The notes beneath the pieces are model-generated. The model saw only the letters and a program-made list of their open reading frames with translations, was not told the origin of the DNA and searched no databases. This document shows positions 1 to 7,630 of a DNA stretch of 15,081 bases, one piece after another. The DNA comes from JBBAAP01 sp043808305 (GTDB lineage Bacteria > Planctomycetota > MHYJ01 > JACQXL01): positions 1 through 15,081 of the forward strand of contig JAZDFB010000069.1 of the NCBI GenBank assembly GCA_043808305.1, read 5' to 3'. The translations under genes and the position numbers were made by a program. Position 1 is the first letter of the stretch, and each line of letters starts with the position of its first letter.

Positions 1-334
1 ATGCTATATAACATAAGGAGAACGTATTAACTTTACCCGTATCCGAAAGAGGCACCCATTTTGAAGTCGGTTTGAAACACCATTCGCAGAACATCCGGGG
101 CGGTATCAGAATACGGTTGCAATGACGGCAGTGCCGCCCCAGTAAAACCCCGTTTTTTAAACCCTCCAGATAATGGCCGATGGCAATGCCGGAATCCCAT
201 TGGTAGTTGGCTTCGGGCGTACATTTGGTGACAAATACTTTACCATCGGCAAAATCTTCATTTTTAAGTCCGGTACCTTCAAGCTTGATTATTTCTTTCT
301 TGGATGCTTTAACACGGGCTGTTTTTTTTCGCAT
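1..334 (-). CDS. DUF35-family zinc-ribbon/OB-fold protein, N-terminal part (gene runs off left edge)
   Basis: The frame is open from ATG at 334 to the window edge, giving 111 residues without a stop, so the C-terminus is missing. It shows a four-cysteine zinc ribbon: C69-x2-C72 (CRHC) and C83-x2-C86 (CEWC), about 10 residues apart, after a segment GHYLEGLKNG. This order (N-terminal helix, rubredoxin-like zinc ribbon, then the start of a beta-rich part, WVPLSDTGKVNTFS) is that of DUF35 proteins, in which the ribbon precedes an acyl-CoA-binding OB-fold. Family members usually partner thiolase or HMG-CoA-synthase-like enzymes, so a thiolase gene just left of the window is expected but not seen. 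An AGGAG ribosome site (341-345) sits 6 nt before the ATG. It lies 33 bp after the HD-GYP gene and is probably cotranscribed with it. The exact substrate cannot be told. Confidence 0.85.
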   Translation of the reverse strand, partial: MRKKTARVKASKKEIIKLEGTGLKNEDFADGKVFVTKCTPEANYQWDSGIAIGHYLEGLKNGVLLGRHCRHCNRILIPPRMFCEWCFKPTSKWVPLSDTGKVNTFSLCYIA

Positions 335-367
335 AGAATACTCCTATCCATTATTATCCTAATTATC

Positions 368-1429
368 CTATATATTTAATTTTCCTTTACGGTACGCTTC
401 AAGAAAAACTTCCACTAATTTTGGGTCAAATTGGATGCCTGACTGGCTCGTAACCTCTTTAATGACATCATCAATCGGCATACCACGCCGGTAAGGCCGA
501 TCGCTGATCATGGCATCAACCGCATCAGCCAAAACCATAATACGGGAAACCAACGGTATATCTGAGCCCTTAATGCCATCCGGATAACCACTACCGTTAT
601 AATATTCATGGTGTGAACGGACAATTTTAGCAATACCCTTATTGACTCCGCAAAGAATATTGTAACCGATAATCGGATGCATCCTGACAATCTGAAGTTC
701 GAATCTGGTTAACTGTTGTTCATTGTAAAGCAAGTTGTCCTTTAGCGTAACTTTCCCGATATCGTGCAGAATCGCAGCCAGATGCAATTCCCGTTTTTGT
801 GTTTCGGGTAAACCGAGCTCGCCGGCAATTATCCGGCATAGGTTAGCTACCCGGAGTGAATGTCCGTGCGTTCCCCGGTCACGCTCTTCCAGAAACCGAA
901 CGCACACCTCAGCCAACTTAGCCAGAGCGTTATGATTATTAGTTACTAACATCGCCACCAGGTTAAAAAAGACTTGGAATTCGTTGAGGTCGGGCCGGGT
1001 ATATCTTCGCCGCCCCTGGCAGATGATATCCATCACGCCAACAAGATGTCCGGCCATAACCACTGGCAGAGTCATTATCGTCATTCTGCCTTTATTAGAA
1101 AGCCCTAAGTTATTAAGCTCTTCGTTATATCTATTATCGCCGGATGTTTCATCAAGTATTAATACATTCAGATTCTGGATCACCCATCCTGTCATGCCAT
1201 TCTTAATATTAACTTTAGGTTCTCCGGCTGGAATAACTCCTGTTTTGTTTAATACAAAATAAGTAAAAAGTTCACCGACTGGTTCATCATAGGCAAAAAC
1301 GAGGCAGGCTGAAGCTTCCAGGCATGAAACCAAGTATTCACATGCGTTGGTTAATGATTCCTGCTCCGAACACTGATTCACACGGGAAAGTATTGCACTA
1401 AATTTTTTATCGTAGTCGTAGGAACTCAT
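368..1429 (-). CDS. GAF domain plus HD-GYP domain protein (probable cyclic-di-GMP phosphodiesterase)
   Basis: A 353-residue soluble protein with two domains. Residues about 25-160 form a GAF-type sensor domain (NGMTGWVIQNLNVLILDE; later LPVVMAGHLVGVMDII). Residues about 175-350 form an HD-GYP domain with its metal ligands and signature: H190, H222-D223 in LHDIGK, H251 in MHPIIGY, H273-H274-E275, the GYP motif at 281-283 (HHEYYNGSGYP), D302/D305 in ADAVDAM, and RPYR at 311-314. Family members hydrolyse c-di-GMP, so a signal sensed by GAF probably controls its breakdown. There is no transmembrane segment or receiver domain, so the input should be cytoplasmic. The catalytic set looks complete; the usual D before G in HHExxDG is N278, a common variant. 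There is no clear Shine-Dalgarno before ATG 1429. It lies 57 bp after the upstream membrane gene. Confidence 0.9.
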   Translation of the reverse strand: MSSYDYDKKFSAILSRVNQCSEQESLTNACEYLVSCLEASACLVFAYDEPVGELFTYFVLNKTGVIPAGEPKVNIKNGMTGWVIQNLNVLILDETSGDNRYNEELNNLGLSNKGRMTIMTLPVVMAGHLVGVMDIICQGRRRYTRPDLNEFQVFFNLVAMLVTNNHNALAKLAEVCVRFLEERDRGTHGHSLRVANLCRIIAGELGLPETQKRELHLAAILHDIGKVTLKDNLLYNEQQLTRFELQIVRMHPIIGYNILCGVNKGIAKIVRSHHEYYNGSGYPDGIKGSDIPLVSRIMVLADAVDAMISDRPYRRGMPIDDVIKEVTSQSGIQFDPKLVEVFLEAYRKGKLNI

Positions 1430-1486
1430 AGTAATTTATTTAGGTTACTATTATTTATCCAACAGTCAATATTTTCTGAATAACTA

Positions 1487-2200
1487 CTATGAAGGTTGCT
1501 CGGCCTCAGGATTACGGCGGCGGACCAGGAAAGCAACAGTAGAAATAATTACAACCAAACCAATGATAATAACTTCTTCCATTCCAATCAGGCCCGGTAT
1601 AAAGTCATTAGCGTATGGCTGTGTTTTAACCGAATTAAATATAACCTTCCATGCGCCGGACGGAAATCGCTTAAGCTGAATGTAAAGTATCATCGGATTA
1701 AGCAAGAGCCTGGAAATCCGGGCTAATTCGTTGCCGGATGAAATAATTCTGGACCATTGAAACCCGTTACCCGGCGTATACGGAAACCGCTTAAACCACA
1801 GCGGGATAAACCGCGGCACTTTATTCATGTATTCCGGATATTCGTCCGGGAAAAGCTCTGTCAAGTACACTTCTTCTTTCTTCATTCTCAAGTAATATGC
1901 AAAAAAGAAAAAAACGGCATACGCGACAAAAATGAAAGGATTCGCTCCGGCCGCACAGATGCCCAAATCTATAACCAGGTTCCCCAAATAAAACGGGTGT
2001 CTAACAAACCGGTAAGGTCCCCATTTAGTAAGCTGTTTATTACGAACCAACGCACCGATGGCCCAGAAATGCCAACACATCCCGAGTAAAATTAAGCCAA
2101 TGCCAATGCATAAAGACAGAGGCGTAATGAAGCCAAATAATAGAACTAACAAAAGTATGACCCGCCTAACCCAGGCTCTGGCTTTTAATTTCATAATCAT
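1487..2200 (-). CDS. Isoprenylcysteine carboxyl methyltransferase/PEMT-like integral membrane protein
   Basis: A 237-residue membrane protein. Hydrophobic segments lie at about 12-26, 28-50, 72-86, 87-104 and 207-227. The central block has the hallmarks of the ICMT/phospholipid methyltransferase superfamily: GPYRFVRHPFYLG at 61-73, a helix ending in RMKKEE (105-110), then FPDEYPEYMNKVPRFIP (117-133), where such enzymes bind S-adenosylmethionine. The real acceptor (lipid, prenyl or other) cannot be inferred. The family core normally ends near VPRFIP; here about 100 more residues follow, with a soluble stretch (134-205), a fifth membrane helix and a basic RRR tail. That C-terminal part I do not recognise. 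ATG 2200 and ATG 2194 are both possible starts, and neither has a good ribosome site. It lies 141 bp downstream of glgC, with a palindromic repeat between. Confidence 0.75.
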   Translation of the reverse strand: MIMKLKARAWVRRVILLLVLLFGFITPLSLCIGIGLILLGMCWHFWAIGALVRNKQLTKWGPYRFVRHPFYLGNLVIDLGICAAGANPFIFVAYAVFFFFAYYLRMKKEEVYLTELFPDEYPEYMNKVPRFIPLWFKRFPYTPGNGFQWSRIISSGNELARISRLLLNPMILYIQLKRFPSGAWKVIFNSVKTQPYANDFIPGLIGMEEVIIIGLVVIISTVAFLVRRRNPEAEQPS

Positions 2201-2232
2201 AGTCGTAACATTATTGTCATATTCTCTTTTTA

Positions 2233-2271
2233 ACTATTACCGGCAGTTACACCGTTACTGCCGGTTATAGT
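2233..2271. repeat. Palindromic repeat element between glgC and the ICMT-like gene
   Basis: Arms ACTATTACCGGCAGT (2233-2247) and ACTGCCGGTTATAGT (2257-2271) are complementary at 14 of 15 positions around a 9-nt loop. The CCGGCAGT core and ACTATA end match the elements at 11075-11126 and 11482-11549. No T-run follows on either strand, so it is not a classical intrinsic terminator. In the minus-strand transcript it could cap the glgC message or protect its 3' end. Confidence 0.8.
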
Positions 2272-2341
2272 GACCCGCAACCAATTAGAGTGGGGCGGTC
2301 TACTATAACTGATGTCAAGAAAATGAGCTCAGGTTTGTATT

Positions 2342-3571
2342 CTAAAGTATCTCACCCTTGGAAATAACCACGATGCCATTTTCGATAACTGTGAACCGGC
2401 GCCGGTCGTCCTCGTGATTATACCCAATTTCCATACCCTCAGGTATTTTGACATCTTTATCAATAATTGCTTTCTTGATTTTAGCCCGGCGGCCAACCTG
2501 GACGCCTTCAAAAAGTATCGAATGACTGACACTGGCGTAGCTGTTTATCCGAACATTCGGAGAAAGAATCGAGTTCTGCACCCGACCGCCGCTGATGATA
2601 CCTCCGGCGCAAACCAGTGAATCTAATGCCATGCCCATCCGATCACTGTCGGCGAATACAAACTTGGGCGGCGGCGCTTGAATTTGAGCCGTGTGAATCG
2701 GCCAGTCATTATCATAAAGGTTCAACTGAGGCGTAACGCTTATCAAATCCATACTCGCCTCGTAATACGCTTCAATAGTTCCTACGTCGCGCCAGTACTT
2801 CGGGCCCTGCTTATTTTCGTCTATAAAATTAAAACCTAATATCCGATGCGCGCTTAAAGCGTTGGGAATGATGTCCTTCCCAAAATCGTGCGATGACTTT
2901 TCGTCCAGCGCATCCTGCTGAAGCAACTTGCATAACACCGCAGTTTTGAAAACATATATGCCCATCGAGGCATAACAATTCGCCGGAGTCCCGGGAATCG
3001 TTCGTGCCAACTCAACCGGGGGTTTTTCCTGAAATCCGCCTACCTGATTATTTTTGTCTATTTCAACTATTCCGAACCGGGACGACTCACCTTTATTCAC
3101 TTCAACCAGCGATATGGTGATATCAGCGTTATTGTCCCGGTGGAATTTCAGGATGTGGTTGTAATCCATCTTGTAGATGTGGTCGCCGGCTAAAATCAGG
3201 ACGTGTTCCGGATCTTCTTTTTCTATGGAATAGATATTCTGGAAAACCGCGTCAGCCGTGCCTGTATACCAGCGATCACCCACCCTTTGCTGAGGCGAAA
3301 TTGGCTCAATGTATTCACCCAGTGCATTGGACAAAAAACTCCAGCCATCCCTAAGATGCCTGTTAAGCGATACGCATTTGTACTGGACTAAAACAATCAT
3401 TTTTCTGAGGTTGGAATTAATGGCATTACTCAAGGAAAAGTCAATAATCCGGTAAAGCCCCCCGAACGGCACAGCCGGCTTGGTCCGGTCTTTAGTTAGC
3501 GGTCCCAACCGCTCACCCCGACCACCGGCTAATACCAGAACCATTACCTTTTTAAGTAATTTCACCATCAT
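2342..3571 (-). CDS. glgC: Glucose-1-phosphate adenylyltransferase (ADP-glucose pyrophosphorylase)
   Basis: Makes ADP-glucose from glucose-1-phosphate and ATP, the committed step of bacterial glycogen synthesis. The 409-residue length is normal. The nucleotidyltransferase domain shows LAGGRGERL (14-22), TKPAVPFGG (30-38), RIIDF, WYTGTADAVFQN (101-112), LAGDHIYKMDY (127-137), FGIVE, EKP (182-184) and HDFGKDIIP (228-236). YWRDVGTIEAYYEA (259-272) leads to a C-terminal left-handed beta-helix with hexapeptide-like repeats (about 320-382). ATG 3571 begins one nucleotide after the lon stop (TAA-T-ATG) without a recognisable ribosome site, so translation is probably coupled to lon. An internal ATG at codon 10 is possible but less well placed. 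No glgA, glgB or glgP is in the window. Confidence in function is high. Confidence 0.96.
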   Translation of the reverse strand: MMVKLLKKVMVLVLAGGRGERLGPLTKDRTKPAVPFGGLYRIIDFSLSNAINSNLRKMIVLVQYKCVSLNRHLRDGWSFLSNALGEYIEPISPQQRVGDRWYTGTADAVFQNIYSIEKEDPEHVLILAGDHIYKMDYNHILKFHRDNNADITISLVEVNKGESSRFGIVEIDKNNQVGGFQEKPPVELARTIPGTPANCYASMGIYVFKTAVLCKLLQQDALDEKSSHDFGKDIIPNALSAHRILGFNFIDENKQGPKYWRDVGTIEAYYEASMDLISVTPQLNLYDNDWPIHTAQIQAPPPKFVFADSDRMGMALDSLVCAGGIISGGRVQNSILSPNVRINSYASVSHSILFEGVQVGRRAKIKKAIIDKDVKIPEGMEIGYNHEDDRRRFTVIENGIVVISKGEIL

Positions 3572-3572
3572 A

Positions 3573-6035
3573 TTATTTAAATACGTATTTCAGGCTATCC
3601 TGAATGGAATCGACAAATTTGAACTGCATCCCTTTTATCATTCGGGGCGAAATATCCTTAAGATCCTTTTCATTCAGCCTGGGCAACAATACCGTTTTTA
3701 TCCCGGCCCGCCTGGCCGCCAGCATCTTTTCCTTAATACCGCCGACGGGCAGAACTTTACCCCGGAGCGTAATTTCACCGGTCATAGCCACATCCGGCCT
3801 AACCGGCTTATTGCGGATAAGTGAAATTAAAGAAATAGCAATGGTCAATCCGGCCGAAGGCCCATCTTTTGGTATCGCACCAGCCGGAACGTGAATATGT
3901 ATATCGGTGTCTTTGTAGAAATCCACCGGCAATCCCAGCACCTTAGCCTTAGACCTGATATAGCTCAAAGCGGCCCGGGCCGATTCCTTCATCACATCGC
4001 CCAGATGCCCGGTTAACTGAAGCGTCTGGTTGCCTTTCATCTTGGTTGATTCTATAAAAAGAATATCACCGCCTGCCCGGGTCCAGGCTAGCCCGGTAAC
4101 CACACCCGATTCTGACGTTCGCTCAGCTACAGTGGAAAAAAATTGCTCTACGCCCAGATATTTTTCAATGTCCTTTTCGTCTATAATAACGCCCTTAAAG
4201 GCGTGTTTCTTGTCATCACTTGACACTTTATCCTTAGCAACTTTTCGGCATACCGTGGCAATCTCTCGTTCCAGATTACGCACGCCCGCCTCAAGAGTGT
4301 AACTGCTTATAATTTTCCCTATAGCCTTATCGGTAAACTGGAATTCTTCTACGGTCAGGCCGTGCTCCAAAATCTGTTTAGGTACCAAATGGCGTTTAGC
4401 AATATAGAGTTTTTCATCCTCGGTGTATCCGGGCAGTTCCAACACCTCCATCCTGTCCTGCAGAGGCCCGGGAATCGTATCCAGCACGTTAGCCGTAGTA
4501 ATAAACATCACCTTAGATAGATCAAACGGCACTTCCAGATAATGATCCGAGAACGAGAAATTTTGCTCCGGGTCAAGCACTTCTAACAGAGCTGACGACG
4601 GGTCACCCCGGAAATCCGACCCGATCTTATCTATCTCATCAATCATGAAAATTGGATTATTAGAACCGGCCTTTCTGATGCCCTGAAGCACCCGTCCGGG
4701 CAAAGCGCCCACGTAAGTACGACGGTGTCCGCGGATCTCGGCTTCATCATGAACCCCTCCCACCGACATCCGATAAAACTTACGACCCATAGCCCGAGCA
4801 ATAGAACGCCCCAGTGATGTCTTACCCACTCCCGGTGGCCCGACAAGACACAGTATCGGACCGTGCATATCATGTTTTAACTTACGCACAGCCAAATATT
4901 CCAGTATCCGTTCTTTGACTTTTTCCAAACCGTAATGATCCTCGTCCAAAATCTTCTGGGCTTTTTTAATATCTAAGTCATCCTCAACCGATAGCGACCA
5001 GGGCAGATTAACAATCCAGTCAAGATAAGTCCGGGCCACGGTATATTCAGCCGATGACGGATGTATCCGACCCAGCCGATTAAGTTCATCTTCAGCCACC
5101 TTGCGCACCTCATTGGATACGTTAAGCTTGGCTACTTTTTCTTTTAGTTCCTTGATATCGGTCGATTCGCCCTCTCCCTCGCCCAACTCGCGTTGGATGG
5201 CCCGCATTTGCTCGCGCAGGATGTGTTCGCGTTGAGCCTTGGTAATTTCGTCCTGCACCTCGGTTTGAATCTTGGTGCCCAGCTTGATAATTTCCTGTTC
5301 GCGGTTAAGTAATCTTAATACCCTGTTCAGCTTTTCCTTAAGCGTATTGGCTTCCAATATCTTCTGCTTCTCAAAAATAGGAACGTTAATGTTTGATGCG
5401 ATAAAATAGCACAATGTCAGCGGGTTATGCGTGTTCATTACGGCCATTTGTATTTCATCGGCCGGCAGGTAAGGCACCTGCTTGACAATATTAATAAAAA
5501 GATTCGAAACCGTCCGGGCTAATGCTTCTATCTCCGGCGATTTTTCAACTTCATCCGGAATAATCCTGACGCGGGCCTTAAGAAACGGCGTCCGCTGGAT
5601 GATGCCTTCTATCTTTATGCGTTCCATGCCTTGAGCCACGAAACGAACCGTACCGTCCGGAAATTTGAGCATTTTGGCTATGGCTGCCCGTGTACCATAT
5701 TCGTAAAGCTCATATGCATGGTTAGTTTTATCAATCGATGGAGGCGGAGTCTGGCATTCCTTCTTATCCGACCCGCGGAGCACGTCCCCTTCTTCCAAAA
5801 AATCCGTTTGTTCGATAGCGGGTTCTTCATCATCGATTTTAACCAGCACCTGCGCGTAAGTCTTGTCACCAGCCAAAGCGCTGTCAATCATATCAATTGT
5901 ATCTTTGCCTGAAACCACCATCGGCATAAGTACCGACGGGAAAAGCATAGCGTCCTTTATCGGCAGAATCGCTAATTCTAACGTTTGTCCGCTGATTTCA
6001 GACGGCGGCTGGATATTTTGATTATTTTCGCTCAT
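3573..6035 (-). CDS. lon: ATP-dependent Lon protease (LonA type)
   Basis: An 820-residue soluble AAA+ serine protease that degrades misfolded and regulatory proteins. Order: N-terminal substrate-binding domain (about 20-240), coiled helical region (about 245-300), AAA+ domain with Walker A GPPGVGKT (399-406), Walker B IFMIDEID (462-469) and a sensor region, then the protease domain with catalytic Ser727 in PKDGPSAG and Lys770 in GGIKEK, 43 residues apart as in E. coli Lon. The lack of membrane helices makes it LonA, not LonB. The N-domain holds about 40 extra, acidic and proline-containing residues (about 69-108) between the two beta-rich halves compared with standard Lon. It lies 21 bp after hsp20, a stress pairing that suggests heat-shock control of the transcript. 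A weak site (TAGGGAT) precedes the ATG. Confidence 0.97.
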   Translation of the reverse strand: MSENNQNIQPPSEISGQTLELAILPIKDAMLFPSVLMPMVVSGKDTIDMIDSALAGDKTYAQVLVKIDDEEPAIEQTDFLEEGDVLRGSDKKECQTPPPSIDKTNHAYELYEYGTRAAIAKMLKFPDGTVRFVAQGMERIKIEGIIQRTPFLKARVRIIPDEVEKSPEIEALARTVSNLFINIVKQVPYLPADEIQMAVMNTHNPLTLCYFIASNINVPIFEKQKILEANTLKEKLNRVLRLLNREQEIIKLGTKIQTEVQDEITKAQREHILREQMRAIQRELGEGEGESTDIKELKEKVAKLNVSNEVRKVAEDELNRLGRIHPSSAEYTVARTYLDWIVNLPWSLSVEDDLDIKKAQKILDEDHYGLEKVKERILEYLAVRKLKHDMHGPILCLVGPPGVGKTSLGRSIARAMGRKFYRMSVGGVHDEAEIRGHRRTYVGALPGRVLQGIRKAGSNNPIFMIDEIDKIGSDFRGDPSSALLEVLDPEQNFSFSDHYLEVPFDLSKVMFITTANVLDTIPGPLQDRMEVLELPGYTEDEKLYIAKRHLVPKQILEHGLTVEEFQFTDKAIGKIISSYTLEAGVRNLEREIATVCRKVAKDKVSSDDKKHAFKGVIIDEKDIEKYLGVEQFFSTVAERTSESGVVTGLAWTRAGGDILFIESTKMKGNQTLQLTGHLGDVMKESARAALSYIRSKAKVLGLPVDFYKDTDIHIHVPAGAIPKDGPSAGLTIAISLISLIRNKPVRPDVAMTGEITLRGKVLPVGGIKEKMLAARRAGIKTVLLPRLNEKDLKDISPRMIKGMQFKFVDSIQDSLKYVFK

Positions 6036-6056
6036 TTATCAAATCCCTAATAATTA

Positions 6057-6521
6057 TCAGACAAAATGTATTTCTATTGTTGCAATAGTCCGTTTCTGCC
6101 GTGATTTGGGAATAACTATTTCCAAAAATCCATCTTTATAATAAGCATGAGCGTTTTCCGGGCTGATATGCCCATCCATACGGATAACCCGCTCGAACTT
6201 ACCGTAATTTATTTCCATCTGGCGGAAAATCCGCTTGCCAGCGACATGGGCAGAGCTCTTCTCGTGCCGCGTTCCTTTGATGACGACATGGTCGCTGTCA
6301 ACTGATATAATAACCTCTTCCGGTTTGACGCCGGCCAGCTCGCTTTTTATGACCAACTCGTTATCTGTCTCGTAGACATCGGTAGGCGGCTGCCAGCTGT
6401 GCTCGGACTGTGCCATGACTAGCTTGCCTGCGGACAAAAAAATCTCGCTGAAGACAGCCATTTTCTTATAATTGCTTTCCGGAGAAATATAATACTGCCT
6501 GCGGTTTCGTTCGGAACTCAT
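6057..6521 (-). CDS. Small heat-shock protein (Hsp20/alpha-crystallin family)
   Basis: An ATP-independent holdase chaperone that keeps unfolding proteins soluble. With ATG at 6521 it is 154 residues: a short N-terminal arm, an alpha-crystallin domain at about 45-138 (PPTDVYETDNELVIKSEL; then RIFRQMEINYGKFERVI and the hallmark AYYKDGFLEIVIPK) and the C-terminal IxI anchor, IEI at 149-151. An in-frame upstream ATG (6560) would add 13 residues. I prefer 6521 because a GGGGAG ribosome site (6532-6537) stands correctly before it and family members begin near this point. First gene of the hsp20-lon-glgC series; lon, 21 bp on, is a natural partner that takes over clients that cannot be refolded. A long leader of about 125 nt is predicted, possibly a temperature sensor. 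Confidence 0.93.
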   Translation of the reverse strand: MSSERNRRQYYISPESNYKKMAVFSEIFLSAGKLVMAQSEHSWQPPTDVYETDNELVIKSELAGVKPEEVIISVDSDHVVIKGTRHEKSSAHVAGKRIFRQMEINYGKFERVIRMDGHISPENAHAYYKDGFLEIVIPKSRQKRTIATIEIHFV

Positions 6522-6531
6522 AAATATTATT

Positions 6532-6551
6532 CTCCCCTCATGGTCTAAAAG
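6532..6551 (-). promoter_or_regulatory. Start-deciding ribosome site of hsp20, with a possible fourU-type RNA thermometer pairing
   Basis: The minus strand reads GGGGAG (6537-6532) 10 nt before ATG 6521. Nine nucleotides upstream, C-UUUU (6551-6547) can pair with GGGAG as one GC, one AU and three GU pairs. A four-U stretch masking the ribosome site of a small heat-shock gene is the arrangement of known fourU thermometers. Here the helix is only five weak pairs, so the ribosome site is solid but the thermometer is a guess. Confidence 0.4.
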
Positions 6552-6652
6552 GACAGACATTCACGATATTAATCCCTGCTTCTATTTCTGATAATTAACA
6601 ACCTGGCCAGCTGAAGCATGGCCATAAGCGCAAGCACCCCAACAGTTTACTA

Positions 6653-6681
6653 TTTCTATCATAGACTTATAGCGGTGTCAA
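6653..6681 (-). promoter_or_regulatory. Candidate sigma-70-type promoter for hsp20-lon-glgC
   Basis: On the minus strand a perfect -35 TTGACA (6681-6676) is followed after 17 bp by TAGAAA (6658-6653), four of six matches to TATAAT. The start would be near 6646, giving a leader of about 125 nt before hsp20. A TATGAT lies nearer, but its 12-bp spacing is too short. Confidence 0.4.
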
Positions 6682-6864
6682 GAGATTTTAGGGACAGTTA
6701 ATTACAGGCCGCTGTTATCGAAACTATTGTTGGAGCAGAATATTTCGTCGTAAAACTGGCTTAGCGCGTCTTAACTTTGAGATATTTTATAAACCGCCAT
6801 ACCTATATCTTGAACAGAAGTAAATAGTAATATTATTCACGACAGATAATTCCGATTATTTTAT

Positions 6865-6893
6865 TTGACACCACAGTCTTTTTATATAAGAAT
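6865..6893 (+). promoter_or_regulatory. Candidate promoter of the DUF47-pit-pgi operon
   Basis: A perfect TTGACA (6865-6870) is followed after 17 bp by AAGAAT (6888-6893, four of six to consensus); a better -10, TATAAG (6885-6890), is only 14 bp away. Both choices put the start around 6897-6900. As in the opposite-facing candidate, the -35 hexamer continues as TTGACACC. Confidence 0.4.
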
Positions 6894-6895
6894 CC

Positions 6896-6930
6896 AAGGG
6901 GATTGAGTCATTATTTTGTGCTCAACCCTT
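6896..6930 (+). promoter_or_regulatory. Inverted repeat at the DUF47 operon start (operator or leader hairpin)
   Basis: AAGGG-GA-TTGAG (6896-6907) and CTCAA-CCCTT (6921-6930) pair over ten positions with a two-base bulge and a 13-nt loop. It straddles the predicted start and ends 24 bp before the ribosome site AAAGGAG (6954-6960). If the start is near 6897 it fits a repressor or activator site as well as an RNA hairpin. Confidence 0.4.
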
Positions 6931-6968
6931 CTGTGACTTTGTAATCCTATAGTAAAGGAGAATCTATT

Positions 6969-7601
6969 ATGTTCGGCTCTTTAATCAGCAAAAATAAAGC
7001 ATTCTTTGAGATGTTCGAGAAATCGGCGGCTAATGTCGCGGCCGGGGCTAAGGCGCTGGCTGACCTGATGAAGTCTTATCCGGAATCATTGGGTGAAAAT
7101 GTCAGTATACTGAAAGATATTGAGCATCAGGGCGACACCTTTACCCACCAGACTATCGAGATGCTTAACAAAACCTTTGTTACACCCATTGACCGTGAGG
7201 ATATCCACCAACTAATTACCAAGCTGGATGACATCCTGGACCTGATGGACGGAGCCAGCGGACGGTTGGCACTGTATAAGGTTGAGGCAATTACGCCCGA
7301 GGCCAAGGAATTTGCGGAACTATTAATCAAGGCAACGGACATCCTGGCCCACGCCGTTACCTGCCTGCGTAATTTAAAAGACGTCAAGGATATGACTACC
7401 CATTGCGTGAACGTCCATACCATTGAAAACGAAGGCGACCAACTCCTGCGCAAGGCCATGACGACTCTATTCGAAAAGGAGAAAAATAATCCTATTAACG
7501 TAATTAAGTGGAAAGAAATATACGAAGATTTGGAAACGGCTATTGATTTCTGCGAGGACGTGGCCAACGTGATTGAAACGATTGTTTTGAAGTATTCTTA
7601 A
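6969..7601 (+). CDS. DUF47 family protein (PhoU-like, Pit accessory)
   Basis: A 210-residue all-helical cytoplasmic protein without membrane segments. It has the PhoU-fold features of the DUF47 family: repeated metal-binding E-x3-D helices (E52-HQG-D56 and E153-NEG-D157), the loop FVTPIDREDIHQL (70-82) and a matching second half ending AIDFCEDVANVIETIVLKYS. In this family the gene normally precedes a Pit phosphate transporter, as here (29 bp before pit), and the protein is thought to modulate transport activity rather than act through PstSCAB. ATG 6969 has an excellent ribosome site, AAAGGAG, 8 nt upstream. First gene of the plus-strand operon; an inverted repeat and a promoter candidate precede it. 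The molecular role is inferred from the family. Confidence 0.92.
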   Translation: MFGSLISKNKAFFEMFEKSAANVAAGAKALADLMKSYPESLGENVSILKDIEHQGDTFTHQTIEMLNKTFVTPIDREDIHQLITKLDDILDLMDGASGRLALYKVEAITPEAKEFAELLIKATDILAHAVTCLRNLKDVKDMTTHCVNVHTIENEGDQLLRKAMTTLFEKEKNNPINVIKWKEIYEDLETAIDFCEDVANVIETIVLKYS

Positions 7602-7616
7602 ACACGGCGACCTGAT

Positions 7617-7622
7617 AAGGAG
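7617..7622 (+). promoter_or_regulatory. Ribosome site that decides the TTG start of pit
   Basis: AAGGAG lies 8 nt before TTG 7631, ideal spacing. The first in-frame ATG (7688) is past the first membrane helix, inside the GMHDAAN motif, so TTG is clearly the real start. Confidence 0.8.
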
Positions 7623-7630
7623 CGTTTCGT

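Larger units (their letters stand above)
6522..6968. other. Divergent intergenic control region (447 bp)
   Basis: This gene-free stretch separates the minus-strand hsp20 series from the plus-strand DUF47/Pit operon. It holds one promoter candidate for each direction, an inverted repeat near the plus-strand start, and a perfect TGGCCA/TGGCCA hairpin (6604-6624, 9-nt loop) that would lie in the hsp20 leader. I see no CIRCE element (HrcA operator), no clear sigma-32 promoter, no convincing Pho box and no small gene in it. The middle part, about 6690-6860, is AT-rich and shows nothing I can name. Confidence 0.6.

Noticed and set aside
33..224. 63-residue minus-strand ORF
   Set aside because: It is out of frame with the DUF35 gene, whose zinc-ribbon cysteines clearly mark the coding frame there.
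2233..2271. Intrinsic terminator of glgC
   Set aside because: The stem is strong but the minus strand continues AATAGTTAAAAAGAG, with no T-run; it fits the palindromic repeat family better.
6522..6968. CIRCE, sigma-32 or Pho-box sites
   Set aside because: I looked for TTAGCACTC-N9-GAGTGCTAA, a CTTGAAA/CCCCAT pair and tandem CTGTCAT boxes and found none that was acceptable.
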